Shown: positions 5,510 to 6,403 of the stretch, piece by piece | How the letters are laid out: every line of letters starts with the position of its first letter | How positions within the stretch are numbered: the first letter of the stretch is position 1 | DNA from: an uncultured Anaerococcus sp. | GTDB lineage: Bacteria > Bacillota > Clostridia > Tissierellales > Peptoniphilaceae | NCBI GenBank assembly: GCA_900550345.1 | Contig: URRX01000085.1 | Location: forward strand, 1-6,403 | Direction: 5' to 3' | DNA length: 6,403 nucleotides | Position numbers and translations under genes: made by a program | Notes under the pieces: generated by a model | The model's input: the letters and a program-made list of their open reading frames with translations, nothing else | Told to the model about the DNA's origin: nothing | The model's database searches: none

Positions 5510-6403
5510 TTAATTTTCTTTAATTTGTTTTAGATACATTTTTTTATATATTCCATTTTGGTTCATCAGTTCATCATGATTTCCACTTTCTATAATTTCA
5601 CCATGAGATAAAACCAGAATTTTATCGACGTTTTTAATTGTAGATAATCTATGAGCAACTATAAAGGTTGTTCTATCTTTTTTTAATTCGTTTATTCCTT
5701 TTTGTATTATATTTTCAGTTTCTGTGTCTATATTTGAAGTCGCTTCATCTAAAATTAAAATTTTTGGATCTCTTATATATGCTCTCGCAAATGCTATGAG
5801 TTGTTTTTCACCTTGACTTAGATTAGAACCATTTTCTAATATCATGCTATCTATTCCTCTTTGTAAAAGTTTTTCTCCACCTACTTTTTTTAAAGAATTT
5901 ATAACGTCTTTATCAGAAAAAGATTCTCCCATTTTTATATTTTCTTTAATTGTATCTTTAAATAAGAAAGCATCTTGAAGAACTACAGCCATATCTTCTC
6001 TTAAATTATTTCTATCAATTTTATTTATATCTACATCACCTATTGTAATTTTCCCTTTTCTAGGAGAATAAAAATTTAATAATAGGTTTATCAAAGTAGA
6101 TTTTCCTGAACCTGTTTGTCCTACAAAAGCAATTGAACTTCCAATTTTCGCCTTAAACGAAAGACCCTTAATCACATCTTCTTTAGAATAAGAAAAATAT
6201 ATATTATCAAAATTTATATCAGATTTTAAATCGATATTTTTTTCTTCTAATTTTTCCATTGATTCCATTTCCAATAATTCAAATATATGATTAGCTGATG
6301 AATAAGCATCTTCTACATCACCAAATCTCATAATAATTGTATTAATATTATTGAATATTTTTGTAGTATAATCTATAGCCATATATAAAGAACCTACAGT
6401 AAC
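5510..6403 (-). CDS. ABC exporter, C-terminal part (last membrane helix region plus ATPase domain), cut by window edge
   Basis: The reading frame stays open to the right edge, and seven codons precede the Met at 6382. The first visible residues (VTVGSLYMAI...) match the last transmembrane region of ABC exporter subunits, so that Met is internal and the true start lies outside. Counting from that Met, the ATPase domain has Walker A GQTGSGKST (88-96), Q-loop Gln136, signature LSQGE (188-192, a variant of LSGGQ), Walker B ILILDEATS with catalytic Glu213, D-loop SNIDT and H-loop His244. This is the fused membrane/ATPase subunit type (MsbA/LmrA/YheHI-like) that exports drugs, lipids or peptides; the substrate cannot be read from the sequence. 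Such subunits often form heterodimers, so a partner gene may lie just upstream outside the window. No clear terminator follows the stop, so some readthrough into rny is possible. Confidence 0.95.
   Translation of the reverse strand, partial: VTVGSLYMAIDYTTKIFNNINTIIMRFGDVEDAYSSANHIFELLEMESMEKLEEKNIDLKSDINFDNIYFSYSKEDVIKGLSFKAKIGSSIAFVGQTGSGKSTLINLLLNFYSPRKGKITIGDVDINKIDRNNLREDMAVVLQDAFLFKDTIKENIKMGESFSDKDVINSLKKVGGEKLLQRGIDSMILENGSNLSQGEKQLIAFARAYIRDPKILILDEATSNIDTETENIIQKGINELKKDRTTFIVAHRLSTIKNVDKILVLSHGEIIESGNHDELMNQNGIYKKMYLKQIKEN

Noticed and set aside
1..6403. CRISPR array, tRNA, rRNA, insertion sequence or toxin-antitoxin pair
   Set aside because: I found no spaced direct repeats, cloverleaf, transposase frame with flanking repeats, or paired small genes on either strand.

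Overview
The window is AT-rich DNA from a Gram-positive, low-GC organism. The evidence is sigma-A-type promoters, AGGAGG-like ribosome binding sites, intrinsic terminators, an RNase Y gene, and secreted proteins with a wall-sorting tail and wall-binding repeats. The style (Asn/Lys/Glu-rich surface proteins and a tail ending VQTG...GKKRK) suggests anaerobic cocci of the Peptoniphilaceae (Anaerococcus/Peptoniphilus/Finegoldia-like). That placement is an inference and is weak at genus level.

All four genes read leftward on the minus strand. From right to left they are: (1) the 3' part of an ABC exporter gene, cut by the right edge; (2) rny, encoding RNase Y, with its own extended -10 promoter, a full Shine-Dalgarno and a strong terminator overlapping its stop codon; (3) a 357-residue disordered acidic surface protein with both a lipobox-like N-terminus and a sortase-like C-terminus, driven by a perfect TTGACA-17-TATAAT promoter; (4) a 751-residue two-domain murein hydrolase (GH73 glucosaminidase, 65-residue wall-binding modules, and a C-terminal Amidase_5 domain like that of the phage Dp-1 lysin Pal). 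Positions 1-341 carry no gene. They hold a plus-strand terminator for a gene outside the window on the left and a minus-strand terminator closing the hydrolase gene.

Genes 3 and 4 look like a two-gene envelope unit. They lie 61 bp apart, both products are exported, both begin with a long Asn/Asp/Glu/Ser/Lys-rich segment after the signal peptide, and I see no convincing separate promoter for the hydrolase. A 12-bp hairpin made from two palindromic ATTAGCTAAT copies sits between them and may set the ratio of surface protein to hydrolase. RNase Y and the ABC exporter appear to be ordinary neighbours, not parts of this unit.

No complete new system can be shown from the sequence. The points most worth checking are the possible double (lipid plus wall) anchoring of the surface protein, its NVQTG sorting motif, the glucosaminidase/phage-type amidase fusion, the inverted repeat upstream of the surface-protein promoter, and the alternative hairpins in the rny leader.
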